This document shows positions 19,832-28,373 of a DNA stretch of 64,000 nt, piece by piece. The notes below the pieces were generated by a model. That model saw only the letters and a list, made by a program, of their open reading frames with translations. It was not told the origin of the DNA and searched no databases. The position numbers were made by a program, and so were the translations under genes. How positions within the stretch are numbered: position 1 is the first letter of the stretch; every line of letters starts with the position of its first letter. Source of the DNA: Nocardia sp. NBC_01327. Lineage in GTDB: Bacteria > Actinomycetota > Actinomycetes > Mycobacteriales > Mycobacteriaceae. Location of the stretch: the NCBI RefSeq assembly GCF_035958815.1, contig NZ_CP108383.1, positions 3,348,001 through 3,412,000 on the forward strand. The letters are read 5' to 3'.

Positions 19832-19893
19832 GCAGCGTGCACCGGGGAAACCCCGGAGCCGAAGATTTGCGCTGCTTGGAAGGGGTTGTCCCG
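19832..19893 (+). promoter_or_regulatory. Possible structured 5' leader
   Basis: Upstream of the second Rv3651-like gene, GCAGCG at 19832-19837 can pair with CGCTGC at 19870-19875, enclosing a perfect inner hairpin CCGGGG-AAA-CCCCGG at 19842-19856. The Shine-Dalgarno AAGGGG lies just after the outer stem. The nested stems so close to a ribosome site suggest a cis-regulatory leader, but I do not recognise a known riboswitch class, and short GC-rich stems are common by chance at this base composition. Confidence 0.35.
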
Positions 19894-21027
19894 ATGACCG
19901 ATTCATTTGATAGCACTCCGCCCACTCCGGCTGGAATGCCGAAGAAAGTAGCTGGGTGCAACCATCCGCGCGGAACGCACGCGCCGAAGCATTGGGTAGT
20001 TGCGGAAACCCTCTACGAGGGCCGCGAGCCGACAGTGCTTGTCGATGGCAAGTATCCCAGGCGGTTCGCGAACCTCAACCGCGTGACGATCGCGCCTAAC
20101 GCAGCGATCGCTCGTCAACTCGGGCTCCTTGTCAAACAATGCCTCACTAGTCGCCGGTTCACGGCTGATCGGACCAGACTTGCGTGCGGTGCGTCGATCA
20201 ATATGGTCGCCGCTCCGATTGCCGGTCCGTTCGGACAGGTTCGGGCAGTGACCCTGTGGGCAGGGGCGGTGGGCGAGGAGTTGCCACCGCCTCCTCAGGT
20301 CGGTGTCGTGGAGTGGGACGCCGAAGTAGTCGTTTCTGCTTCCGCAGCGGCGCGGTCGTTGTTGCTGGACGACAAACCCGTGGGCCAGACCATGCTCCCG
20401 GAGATGCTGGCCTGTTTCGATCGGTTCGATGATCGGTTCGATTTTCTGGCCTTGCTCAGGCTCTCCGATCCGGTCGACCAGTGGATCGGAGGCGCAACAA
20501 GGACTTTCGTCGATGGCACCATGCACAGGCTTCACCTCGGCGCTCGCGCATGTGGAACGGGCGTCGCACGTGCGGTCCGGGCTGTCGTGTGCGACATCAC
20601 CGATGTCGAACCTCCGGTGGCTCCGGATGTGTATTCCCGGGCACTGCGCCACGCGCCGATACCGGCGGGACATGCCTTGGCCCTTATCGACCTGAGCGGG
20701 TTCGTCATTCACGATTGGGTTGCCAACCACGGCGATCCGATCGGGATGTGGGCCCATCACCGGCCCTTGTTGCACCCCGATGACCGGCAACAAATCCGTG
20801 CGACCGGTTTCGAGATGCTCGTGGGAACCCGCACGACCGCCAGCGTGCGAGTCCGGATCCGATTCGACGCAGCTGACGAATGGATCGAGTTGGAGTCCCA
20901 CTGGACGCGGATCGTTACCGGTGCCCAGCCACAGGTGCTGGCGGACATTGCGCTCGTCGGATCGATGCCGCCGTCGATCGTCGACATGTGTACTCGATGT
21001 CGACTGCTGTCCGAGGGGGCCGCCTAG
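19894..21027 (+). CDS. Rv3651-like (DUF5593-type) protein, copy 2
   Basis: 377 residues. HWVVAETLYEGREPTVLVDG near the start aligns with the first copy's WLLIETFGELDGNYTIVDWG, and LHPDDRQQIRATGFEML aligns with its PAS-like VHPDDRPVMVEMARGL. The ATG at 19894 is chosen because AAGGGG sits 8 bases upstream; an in-frame GTG at 19804 would run through the predicted leader stems. The N-terminal 20 residues are disordered and the C-terminus has a CxxC (MCTRCRLL). Presumably a sensor or adaptor paralogue; no enzyme motif seen. Confidence 0.6.
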   Translation: MTDSFDSTPPTPAGMPKKVAGCNHPRGTHAPKHWVVAETLYEGREPTVLVDGKYPRRFANLNRVTIAPNAAIARQLGLLVKQCLTSRRFTADRTRLACGASINMVAAPIAGPFGQVRAVTLWAGAVGEELPPPPQVGVVEWDAEVVVSASAAARSLLLDDKPVGQTMLPEMLACFDRFDDRFDFLALLRLSDPVDQWIGGATRTFVDGTMHRLHLGARACGTGVARAVRAVVCDITDVEPPVAPDVYSRALRHAPIPAGHALALIDLSGFVIHDWVANHGDPIGMWAHHRPLLHPDDRQQIRATGFEMLVGTRTTASVRVRIRFDAADEWIELESHWTRIVTGAQPQVLADIALVGSMPPSIVDMCTRCRLLSEGAA

Positions 21028-21733
21028 CGTAGATGGTCGCTGGAACTCCAGTCATTCACTCGTGTACGAGTTCGGTGCAAATCTCAATTGCCAGAACAGA
21101 TTTGAGAATATCAACGAAGCAACGGAGGCTGTTTTCGAGGATGACGTCCACCAATCGAACCTCGATCCCTGGCAACGAACGACGGCAGGGAGTAGGGCGC
21201 GAGGAGGGCCTCGACGTGGTGGGTCTCAGCTTGCGAGGATGAGTCGATAGGCGGCGCTGTTGCAGGGCGTACGTGGTTATCCGATGTGAGTTCTAGCCAT
21301 CTGCTGTGGCGAGTTATGGCGCCGGGTTTATGTGTTCACGGCGGACTCGGTATGCAGCCCTTTTAGGTGCCGGGATTTACTTTACGTGCACTGCCAAATC
21401 TGACATTTCACAGGGGTTGTGTCATAGCTTGCCTGTAATTGCCATAGCTCATGTCTTCTGATATCTAAACGCAATCCTTGCCGGCGAGAAAAATCTTGTC
21501 AAATAACTTTGCGTCGGTTAGATTGATCACATGCCTCTCATTTGAGGCACTTCCCGGCACCCGCTGTGCGGAACCGGATGACAGCCAGGCATTCCCTTCG
21601 TCCCCACCTCTCGTGGTGGCTGATGCAAGAAATTGTATGGAAGATCCTGGTGTGACCCTGCGAAGCCGATGGTCCTGAATGCGCAGTTGATGTGTGTTCG
21701 GTGGGGAAATCGGATCGGAAGGGAGTGGGTGAA
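21028..21733. other. 706-bp stretch without a clear gene
   Basis: Comparatively AT-rich in its right half. No frame here looks coding. It carries a promoter-like pair at about 21496-21524 and a short inverted repeat TGCCTC/GAGGCA at 21532-21549. It separates the chromosomal-looking P450/sensor genes from the conjugation operon and would be a reasonable place to look for an element boundary, but I see no flanking repeat or tRNA end. Confidence 0.4.
21496..21524 (+). promoter_or_regulatory. Possible sigma70-type promoter
   Basis: TTGTCA at 21496-21501 and TAGATT at 21519-21524 are separated by 17 bases, the optimal spacing for the housekeeping sigma factor. A hairpin-forming inverted repeat follows within 10 bases. 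The first gene downstream is the 58-codon gene at 21734. No other evidence supports the promoter. Confidence 0.3.
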
Positions 21734-21910
21734 ATGAAAATCCTCGAGCATGGTTGCCGGCGTTCTCGCCGATCGGGTAGTGGTCGGCCGATCCTCGTGT
21801 GGGACAAGGCGCTTAACGAGAATTTCGAGCGACTCTACGACGAGATGATCGACAGTGAACTGCGATCAAGGCGACGGGTTCGACACCGCTGGACGTCGGA
21901 CGAGGACTAG
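21734..21910 (+). CDS. Small basic hypothetical protein
   Basis: 58 residues, rich in Arg (RRSRRSGSGRP and SRRRVRHRW) around a predicted helix (NENFERLYDEMIDSEL). The ATG at 21734 has GGAAGGGAG about 9 bases upstream, which is the main reason to accept it. It resembles no family that I recognise. A basic tail and helix could mean nucleic-acid binding. Isolated, with about 270 bases to the next gene. Confidence 0.4.
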   Translation: MKILEHGCRRSRRSGSGRPILVWDKALNENFERLYDEMIDSELRSRRRVRHRWTSDED

Positions 21911-22178
21911 CGACCGCTGCAGGAAACCGTCATGGTCAGCGCTCTTTCAGCGGCCGCTGCAGCGCTGAATACCTCGCCGCCATTTAATTCATCCTGCGGC
22001 TGTTCTCAGTTGCGGATTGCTATCTCATATCGCCGGATTGATTCGTTGTTGGTCGAGTCAATCCTCGGGATGGAACTACTTCATATCCACAGTAGAGCAT
22101 AGCCGCCGGATTCAATAAACGATCCGGCCGCCATGTGAAGCTCTGCTGTTTTGAAAGCCGTGTAATAGGAGGTGCACA

Positions 22179-22424
22179 GTGGCAGAAAAGCCGTGTGAGA
22201 ATTGTGGTCGGGTGTGCCGTTATCGAGTGCTCAATATCCGTCAGATAGGCGAGCGGACAGGGCATTCACCGGACCGGATCCGGCACCTCCGGATCCAGGG
22301 TCATCCGTTGTATTCACGGGCGTGGAAAAGCAGCGATGCGATGAATTCTCCGTTGCTCCTGGAGGCGTCGGTGGTCGATGAGTGGGTTCGATCCCGCAAG
22401 CAGTTCCCGGGGAAACAGCTATGA
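22179..22424 (+). CDS. HTH/excisionase-like small protein
   Basis: 81 residues with an N-terminal CENCGRVC cysteine knuckle and then VLNIRQIGERTGHSPDRIRHLRIQG, which fits a MerR/AlpA-like winged helix used by excisionases and small plasmid regulators; VVDEWVRSR closes it as in excisionase-type HTH proteins. GTG start with a strong AGGAGGT upstream. Its last codons overlap the start of the cutinase gene (ATGA at 22421), so it heads the conjugation operon and is the likely operon regulator or recombination directionality factor. Confidence 0.55.
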   Translation: MAEKPCENCGRVCRYRVLNIRQIGERTGHSPDRIRHLRIQGHPLYSRAWKSSDAMNSPLLLEASVVDEWVRSRKQFPGKQL

Positions 22425-24436
22425 GCGGCAGCACAAAGAGACTCGGCCGTACGCGCAGTGCCGCCACATCGCGTTCTTGCGCCAGCCTGGGGCTGTTGGT
22501 CGCTGGGGCACTGACATTGGCCGCGACGGCGGTACCCGGCACGGCGATGGCCGATTCGTCCGCGCCGAACCAGAGCGCCTCGGGTTGTCCGTCGGTGGCG
22601 GGCGTGTTTCTGCCGGGTACATGGGAGACGCACACAGGTGCTGACGAGACGCAAGCCGTGGGTCTGTTCGCCCCGGTGGCAACAGCTTTGGCGCAACAGT
22701 TCGGCGCTCAGTTCGAGTATCGGTTCCCCGCCTACGCGGCCGAGGCATTCGACGGGATGGCCTACAGCGACAGCAAGGCCACCGGTGTCGCGGCGGTGCG
22801 GCGGGTGGTCGGCGATATCGCAGGGGCCTGTCCTGCAACGAAATTCGTGCTCGCCGGTTACAGCCAGGGCGCCGACGCGATGGGGGATGTCGCAGCCTCG
22901 ATCGGATGCAACGGAGATCCCCTTGCCGCGGATCGGGTACTCGGAGTGGGACTGGTGGCCGATCCGAAACAGGGCACCGCCGGCGGCAAACTGATAGGCC
23001 CGACGGTAGACGGCCAGGGCATCGCCGGCACCCGTGCGAGTGGGTTCTGCGCACTGTCAGCAGTGACCGCGGAAATCTGTGCCCCCAAAGACAAGTACTG
23101 CGCGACGAACTCCAGTGAAGATCCGATTACTGCCGGTATCGGGCGTGCGCTGACCCAGTCCGGCGACTCAACCGGCACCGGCAGCGGCGGTACAAGCCAA
23201 CAAGATGATCTGGGACAGGCGCTTTCGACCGATCTGTCGGCTGACAAGATCGCGGATCTCCCCGCGACCATCACCCGTCTGGGCACCCAAGCCACCACCG
23301 GTGCGGACTCGTCCGCGCTGACCAAAACTGCTTCCGACGTGGCGAAAACCCTTCAGCCCCTGTCTGATCTGAGCACCTGGGTATCTAGTACCCCTGACGC
23401 GCAGAAGCGCCTATCAGACGCCTCAGACGGGTCCGCGGACAAGCTCGCCGGGTCGGTCCTGGACGGGGTGCGACGCTCCGATGTCAGCAAGGCGATGGAC
23501 GCACTGTCCGATCTCGGAACCCAAAGCGACAAGGCCGATAGTGGGACCGCACGCGCGCAGGACGCGCAGACCGCCGCGAATGCGGTAGCGCCGCTGACCG
23601 ATTCACTGTCCTCATCCACCTCCACTACGGCTTCGCAAGCCGCGCAGGTGCTGGCGGTACTCAAGCCCTCGGTGGTGGTCAACCAGCTGGTAAACGTCGT
23701 CAGCAACGGAATATCGTTCGCGCAGAACGTCCCCACTGTGGCCGACACGCTGGGGCGGATGATCGGGCTGCTCGCGGATCCGGGCATCGATACCGCCGGC
23801 AAGGTCAACGGTCTGCACGACATGTTCGGACAGCTCAACAACCTGTTCGAGCCGTTGGTGAAGATGGCCGCCGGGGTCGATCTGCACACTGCGTCACGGT
23901 TGATCGCGATGATCCCGGATACGACCGGCACCGCCCAAATCGTCTCGGTGATCGTGGGTGTGCTGGCCAATCTCGACGTGGTGGCGCTCGCGCAACAGGT
24001 CGGCCAGCTACAAGACAAGGTCTGGGCGCTGGCCCAAACCATCAGCAGCGGAGGCGATCTGCTGGCCGTCGGTGCCCGCCTACTCGACTTCGTCCCCACC
24101 GCACTCGGATTCGCCACCCTCGCGCTCAACACCCTCACCGGGCAGACGACATCGTCGCAGGGATCGCAGAACACGACCGATCTGAGCGGGTTAGCGAAGT
24201 CGCTCACCACCAAGACCGACGCGAACAGCACCACCAAGACCGACGCGAACAGCAACGACGGCCTTGATGCGATCTCGAAGCTGCTGTCAGAGGGCAGCGA
24301 CGCGATGTCGTTCCTGCTCTCGGGTGTGCACGAAAGCTATGACCACTACGTCGTGGATTCCGATGGCCGTACCGCGGTGCAGTGGCTGAGCGACTGGTTC
24401 AGCAACCGCATCCGCCATGTCGTCGGAGTGGTGTGA
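22421..24436 (+). CDS. Secreted cutinase-family esterase with long C-terminal extension
   Basis: 671 residues. Signal peptide about 1-44 (hydrophobic LGLLVAGALTLAATAVPGTAMA). Cutinase domain about 55-235 with LAGYSQGAD giving nucleophile S148; cysteines at the usual places. The remaining 430 residues are Ala/Ser/Asp-rich and helical with no recognised domain, several times longer than ordinary cutinases. The start is the ATG in the ATGA overlap with the HTH gene. In a conjugation operon of a mycolate-bearing host it could open or bind the mycolyl-arabinogalactan envelope for the transfer channel. That role is inference; the enzyme class is clear. Confidence 0.82.
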   Translation: MSGSTKRLGRTRSAATSRSCASLGLLVAGALTLAATAVPGTAMADSSAPNQSASGCPSVAGVFLPGTWETHTGADETQAVGLFAPVATALAQQFGAQFEYRFPAYAAEAFDGMAYSDSKATGVAAVRRVVGDIAGACPATKFVLAGYSQGADAMGDVAASIGCNGDPLAADRVLGVGLVADPKQGTAGGKLIGPTVDGQGIAGTRASGFCALSAVTAEICAPKDKYCATNSSEDPITAGIGRALTQSGDSTGTGSGGTSQQDDLGQALSTDLSADKIADLPATITRLGTQATTGADSSALTKTASDVAKTLQPLSDLSTWVSSTPDAQKRLSDASDGSADKLAGSVLDGVRRSDVSKAMDALSDLGTQSDKADSGTARAQDAQTAANAVAPLTDSLSSSTSTTASQAAQVLAVLKPSVVVNQLVNVVSNGISFAQNVPTVADTLGRMIGLLADPGIDTAGKVNGLHDMFGQLNNLFEPLVKMAAGVDLHTASRLIAMIPDTTGTAQIVSVIVGVLANLDVVALAQQVGQLQDKVWALAQTISSGGDLLAVGARLLDFVPTALGFATLALNTLTGQTTSSQGSQNTTDLSGLAKSLTTKTDANSTTKTDANSNDGLDAISKLLSEGSDAMSFLLSGVHESYDHYVVDSDGRTAVQWLSDWFSNRIRHVVGVV

Positions 24437-25632
24437 TGGGCGCGTTGGCCGTGGTGCTCGTGCCGGTCGCGGCGCTCGCGATCGCCGGCGGGGCGCTGCT
24501 ACTCGCGTCGGGGGATCGCACACCGGTCCAGCAGGGCTGCCTGCCCGATGTGCCACGGACACAACCGCATACGGGTACGCAGGTGGTCATACCGCTGCCG
24601 TCGGGGACCTACACGGTGTCCTCGCCTTTCGGGCCGCGTGATGGTGGGGTGCATCTGGGTGTGGATCTGGCCGCGGCGGCGGGCACGGCGATCCTGGCGG
24701 CCACCGACGGGACGGTTTCCGCAGCCGGCCCGGCGTCGGGATTCGGCAACTGGATCATCATCGACACCCAGATCGACGGAAGCCTGCTCTCGACGGTGTA
24801 CGGGCACATGTTCGACGACGGCGTGAATGTGACTGTCGGACAACAGGTCCAAGCGGGGCAGCGCATCGGCGCGGTCGGCAGCAACGGGGAGGCGACGGGG
24901 CCGCATCTGCACTTCGAAGTGGTCCCGGGCGGACGGCAGCAGGGCGGGCAGCAGATCGACCCCGTGCCATGGCTGGCGCAGCACGGCGCCCCAGTTGGCG
25001 GCTCCGATGCTGCGGCGGCGCCGGCCGCGAGTGCGACAACCGTCGCTGCGCCGGGCGGTCCGAAGAGTTCGCGAGCGAAATACGGTATCGCGCAAGTTGC
25101 TAGATTCGCTGCGGGGTGTATGCCGGTCGCGGTGGACGGGGGCGGGAGTGCCCCGGATCTGCGGCCCGGATCTGTTCCCCCGGCATTCGAGCCCTGGATT
25201 CTGCGGGCGGCCAAGACCTGCACGGAGGTCACTGGGCCGCTGTTGGCCGGTCAGTTGGAGCAGGAATCAGGGTTCAACCCTGACGCGGGGTCGCCGAAGG
25301 GGGCGCAGGGAGCGGCGCAGTTCCTGCTCGGGACATGGGCGGCGTACGGCGTTGATGCCGAGGGCAAGGGCTACGCCGATATCCACTCGATTCCGGATGC
25401 GGTGATGACGCAGGCACGCTACGACTGCGACCAGGTGCAGAGCGCGAAAAACGGTCTGGCGCAAGGAACTTTGCATGGTGACCTGACCGAGTTGTGGCTG
25501 AGCATGTACAACTGCGGACCCGGCGGCACCTTCGAGAGCGGCGGCGTGTGTCAGAACGCCGAAACCTTGAACTACGTGAAAAACATTCCCGCGCTAGCGA
25601 CGAAGTACGCCGCGACGATGGGTGGCGCGTGA
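24436..25632 (+). CDS. M23 peptidase-lytic transglycosylase fusion
   Basis: 398 residues. One N-terminal hydrophobic anchor (LAVVLVPVAALAIAGGALLLA). Residues about 60-170 are an M23 LytM-like zinc peptidase: HLGVDLAAAAG, YGHMF and HLHFEV hold the ligands. Residues about 255-390 are a soluble lytic transglycosylase-like domain with catalytic Glu in QLEQESGFNPDAGS and the GAQGAAQFLLGTW core. It cuts both peptide and glycan strands of peptidoglycan to let the secretion channel through. TGATG overlap with the cutinase stop and with the next gene, so translation is coupled. Confidence 0.9.
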   Translation: MGALAVVLVPVAALAIAGGALLLASGDRTPVQQGCLPDVPRTQPHTGTQVVIPLPSGTYTVSSPFGPRDGGVHLGVDLAAAAGTAILAATDGTVSAAGPASGFGNWIIIDTQIDGSLLSTVYGHMFDDGVNVTVGQQVQAGQRIGAVGSNGEATGPHLHFEVVPGGRQQGGQQIDPVPWLAQHGAPVGGSDAAAAPAASATTVAAPGGPKSSRAKYGIAQVARFAAGCMPVAVDGGGSAPDLRPGSVPPAFEPWILRAAKTCTEVTGPLLAGQLEQESGFNPDAGSPKGAQGAAQFLLGTWAAYGVDAEGKGYADIHSIPDAVMTQARYDCDQVQSAKNGLAQGTLHGDLTELWLSMYNCGPGGTFESGGVCQNAETLNYVKNIPALATKYAATMGGA

Positions 25633-25817
25633 TGAGCGGCGACCCGCGAGCCGGGACCCGCGATACCCGCTCGGCCGCTCTGCCACCGCCAATGGCCTGC
25701 GAGCGCTTCGTCCGCAAACTGCTCCGCGAACTCGCCGCCGATACCGAAACCGGCACGCCAGCACAGGAACTGGGAAAGGAGGGTCGTGATGGACAACGAC
25801 CTCGAGACGGGCACTGA
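25632..25817 (+). CDS. Small protein in conjugation operon
   Basis: 61 residues. The ATG overlaps the stop of the peptidoglycan hydrolase (TGATG), and the 3' end overlaps the start of the ParA-like gene by about 29 bases. RFVRKLLRELAADTET suggests a single amphipathic helix. No known family. Accepted because of the coupling at its start; the amino-acid content is otherwise not informative. Confidence 0.45.
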   Translation: MSGDPRAGTRDTRSAALPPPMACERFVRKLLRELAADTETGTPAQELGKEGRDGQRPRDGH

Positions 25818-27153
25818 CGCCGTCGAACGTGACGACTACACCGCAGAACAACCGGTGGACCTGCGCCAGCAACGGCTACGCGCCGCCAGCAACCCCGCAC
25901 CCAGCGACGAAACCCAGATCGGTTCGCAGCACAGTGACGACGATTCCGACGTGCTGGCGCGCGAGGAGCACGATCCCTATGGCGTCGGGGAAGAGAATCT
26001 GGCCGGACCGGGCGAGCCGTCCTCGGACGAGGTCGCAGCAGTCCGGGAGGCACGGCTGGCGATGCTGCTCAAGCCCGCCGCGGGAGTACACACCGACCCA
26101 GCCCGCTGGGGATGGCGCGGGCGAGTCAACGCCTTCGGATGTCGGGTGCGCCCCCAGCGGCGTGGGGACGAAGTGGCGTATCGGCAGGCGGTAGAACGCA
26201 TCCGTCAGCCGCTGCCCGGCACGCCGGTGGTTCTGATCGCCAATCCGAAGGGCGGTAGTGGCAAGACTCCTGCGGCGGTGTTGCTCTCAGCGTTGTTAGG
26301 CCGGCATCGCGGTGGCCGTGTGGTGGCCTGGGACGCCCACGAAGCGTGCGGGAGCCTCGCGGCTCGCGCGGCCTGTTGTCCCAGTGAGCACACCGTGTGG
26401 GACGTGCTCTCTCACGCCCGTGAGCTGTGCACGGCTAACGCCGACGCGTCCGGTCTGGCACGGTTCCTGCAACGCCAGCCCACCCTCGATGAAATCCTGG
26501 CGTCGGACCAGACTCCCGGCGGCAGTGTGTGTATCGGGCGTGAGGAGTGCGCGGCGATCCTGGCGGTCTTGCGGCGCCACCGCGAAATGGTGGTCGTCGA
26601 TACCGGCAACAACGACCGGGCGCAGGGATTCCGGTGGGCGGTAGCCAACGCCACCCAGTTGGTGGTGCCGATTATCGGGCGCCGGGATGTGATCGTATCG
26701 GCGCTGCGCCTGCTCGACGGCATCGCCGAAGACGGTCACGAGGACCTGGCAGCGAGGGCGGTGATCGTCCTGTGCGGCGCAGGCCCTGCGCAGAACAAGA
26801 TTGCGGACACCTTGGCGTCCGCCGGGATTACTCGCGTGGTGCCGGTCCCGTTCGACCCGGTCTTGGCCAGCGGCGAACGCATTGTGGTGACCCGGATGGG
26901 CCGGGCGTCGGTGCGTGCCTGGACCGAAGTTGCCGCCACGGTTGCTGACAGCGTCGCGGAAACCCTTGCTATCCGGCACCTTCCGATGGAGACCCGGTTC
27001 GTCCCCGAATCCCGATGGTCAGCGGGCGCGGACGAGGCGACTCATCAGCGGCTCCTGGCGTATGCGCTGCGTGAAGGGCAGCTCTCGCGTAGTCGAACAA
27101 TCCGCACTCCCGCGTCCCCCACCCCGGTCGACGAGTTCGATCCGGGCTGGTGA
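25789..27153 (+). CDS. ParA/MinD-like ATPase of the conjugation operon
   Basis: 454 residues. An acidic disordered N-terminus (1-90) precedes a deviant Walker A, NPKGGSGKTPAAV at 152-164, with the signature Lys of the ParA/MinD family. VVVDTGNND supplies the switch II/Walker B Asp. The residue after GKT is Pro instead of the common Thr/Ser. AAAGGAGGG lies 7 bases before the ATG at 25789. Such ATPases in actinobacterial transfer operons may position the secretion complex or the plasmid; no ParB gene is adjacent, which argues against simple partition. Confidence 0.75.
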   Translation: MDNDLETGTDAVERDDYTAEQPVDLRQQRLRAASNPAPSDETQIGSQHSDDDSDVLAREEHDPYGVGEENLAGPGEPSSDEVAAVREARLAMLLKPAAGVHTDPARWGWRGRVNAFGCRVRPQRRGDEVAYRQAVERIRQPLPGTPVVLIANPKGGSGKTPAAVLLSALLGRHRGGRVVAWDAHEACGSLAARAACCPSEHTVWDVLSHARELCTANADASGLARFLQRQPTLDEILASDQTPGGSVCIGREECAAILAVLRRHREMVVVDTGNNDRAQGFRWAVANATQLVVPIIGRRDVIVSALRLLDGIAEDGHEDLAARAVIVLCGAGPAQNKIADTLASAGITRVVPVPFDPVLASGERIVVTRMGRASVRAWTEVAATVADSVAETLAIRHLPMETRFVPESRWSAGADEATHQRLLAYALREGQLSRSRTIRTPASPTPVDEFDPGW

Positions 27154-27186
27154 GGGCCGATCCGAACACAAATGAGGTGAACGGTT

Positions 27187-27582
27187 ATGGATATGAAACA
27201 CATCGTCCCGCTGGTATTTCGGGCATGCCGTGGCGTGGGCTCGACCATCGCGGGCGCGGTAGCGGTCGTCTACGCCGCCCCTTCGGCGTCCGCGCAGATC
27301 ACCAACCCCTTGGGCGGGATCAAACCGGACTTCGGGCTCTTCGACGGTGCCCTGGATTCCTCGTGGAAGAGGATCGTGGCGTTCCTGTGGGCGATGGTCG
27401 TGATCGGCGCGTCGGTGCGGGTGATTATCGGGGCATTCAAGGTCAAACGCGCCAAGTCTCGCGGCTACGCCAACGATCTCGCCGAAGGCAGTGAGGAATT
27501 GCAAGACGCGCTGGTCTCTCTCGGCCTGGTCGGGCTCGCGTCCCCGCTCGTGGCCACTGTCCTATTCGTCGTCGGCGGATGA
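27187..27582 (+). CDS. VirB2/TrbC-like small membrane protein
   Basis: 131 residues. A cleavable signal peptide ending near SASAQ is followed by two hydrophobic segments, AFLWAMVVIGASVRVIIGAF and GLVGLASPLVATVLFVVGG, with a basic loop between. That is the layout of VirB2/TrbC pilin-like subunits, although sequence similarity is weak and the host lacks classical pili, so it may be a channel component. GAGGTGAACGG precedes the ATG. It sits where virB2-like genes occur, before the VirB8- and VirB6-like genes. Confidence 0.55.
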   Translation: MDMKHIVPLVFRACRGVGSTIAGAVAVVYAAPSASAQITNPLGGIKPDFGLFDGALDSSWKRIVAFLWAMVVIGASVRVIIGAFKVKRAKSRGYANDLAEGSEELQDALVSLGLVGLASPLVATVLFVVGG

Positions 27583-27607
27583 ACCGCCCTGCGGTGAGGA
27601 GGTCGCT

Positions 27608-28360
27608 ATGAGATACGCCCATGGCAAACGATTCGCTGAGCTCTCGCCCGAATCCGCAGCGAGCGCCCCGGTAACTCCCGGCGCGGCGCCCGCTGCCCCG
27701 CAACGGCCTCGGATGTCGTTGCGCCGGTGGACGATCGCGGCCCTGATGGTGGCATCAGCCGTTGCCGCAGGGCTTTTCGCTGTCAGTTCTTGTGGGTCGA
27801 GCTCTCCGGGCGGCCACGATCCGGCGAATACGGTGCGGGTCGCGCACGGGCCGACAGCGACCGCGGGTGGTGTTCCAGTCGGCTACGCACACGATCGGGC
27901 CGGCGCGGAAACCGCTGCGGTGAACACCGTGCAGGCACTGACCCAAGCCGGCCAAGGACGCATCCCGATGGCCACGGTCGAGCACGCTCTCATCGCACGC
28001 GACCCTGGCCCCGGACTGCGCCGTTCACTGGAGATCGGCGCGAACCGCGCTCCCGGAACTGACGTGGTCAACCTTGTCCCGGCGGCAGTCTCGATGGTGG
28101 AATTCTCCTCCTCGGCCGCTCGGGTGAGCGTGTGGACCGTCGCGGTATCGCGGTCATCGATCAGCGACGGCGACCGTGCTTCGGTGATCACCGCGTGGGC
28201 TACCCATTCGGTGTCGCTGGTGTGGGAGGGCGGTGACTGGAAGGTGAAGGAACTCAGCTCGCAGACCGGACCGACACCCGAGCAGAGCGTGGCTCCAGGC
28301 GCGCAGTCGCCGCTGAGCGGGGCGCTCGAGTCGGGCTACTACAGCTTCTACATCAACTAG
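27608..28360 (+). CDS. VirB8-like (NTF2-fold) membrane protein
   Basis: 250 residues. A Pro/Ala-rich cytosolic N-terminus (1-36), one transmembrane helix (about 40-58, ending SSCGSS) and an outside domain of about 180 residues. The tail of that domain, WATHSVSLVWEGGDWKVKEL, is the kind of last-strand pair seen in NTF2-like VirB8/TcpC proteins. Strong GAGGAGGT before the ATG. Its place between the VirB2-like and VirB6-like genes supports a structural role in the translocation channel. Similarity is at the level of layout rather than clear sequence match. Confidence 0.5.
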   Translation: MRYAHGKRFAELSPESAASAPVTPGAAPAAPQRPRMSLRRWTIAALMVASAVAAGLFAVSSCGSSSPGGHDPANTVRVAHGPTATAGGVPVGYAHDRAGAETAAVNTVQALTQAGQGRIPMATVEHALIARDPGPGLRRSLEIGANRAPGTDVVNLVPAAVSMVEFSSSAARVSVWTVAVSRSSISDGDRASVITAWATHSVSLVWEGGDWKVKELSSQTGPTPEQSVAPGAQSPLSGALESGYYSFYIN

Positions 28361-28373
28361 GGGGTGGCCTGTC

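Noticed and set aside
19841..19857. CCGGGG-AAA-CCCCGG hairpin considered as a terminator
   Set aside because: No T-run follows and a ribosome site and gene start lie immediately downstream, so a leader structure is more likely.
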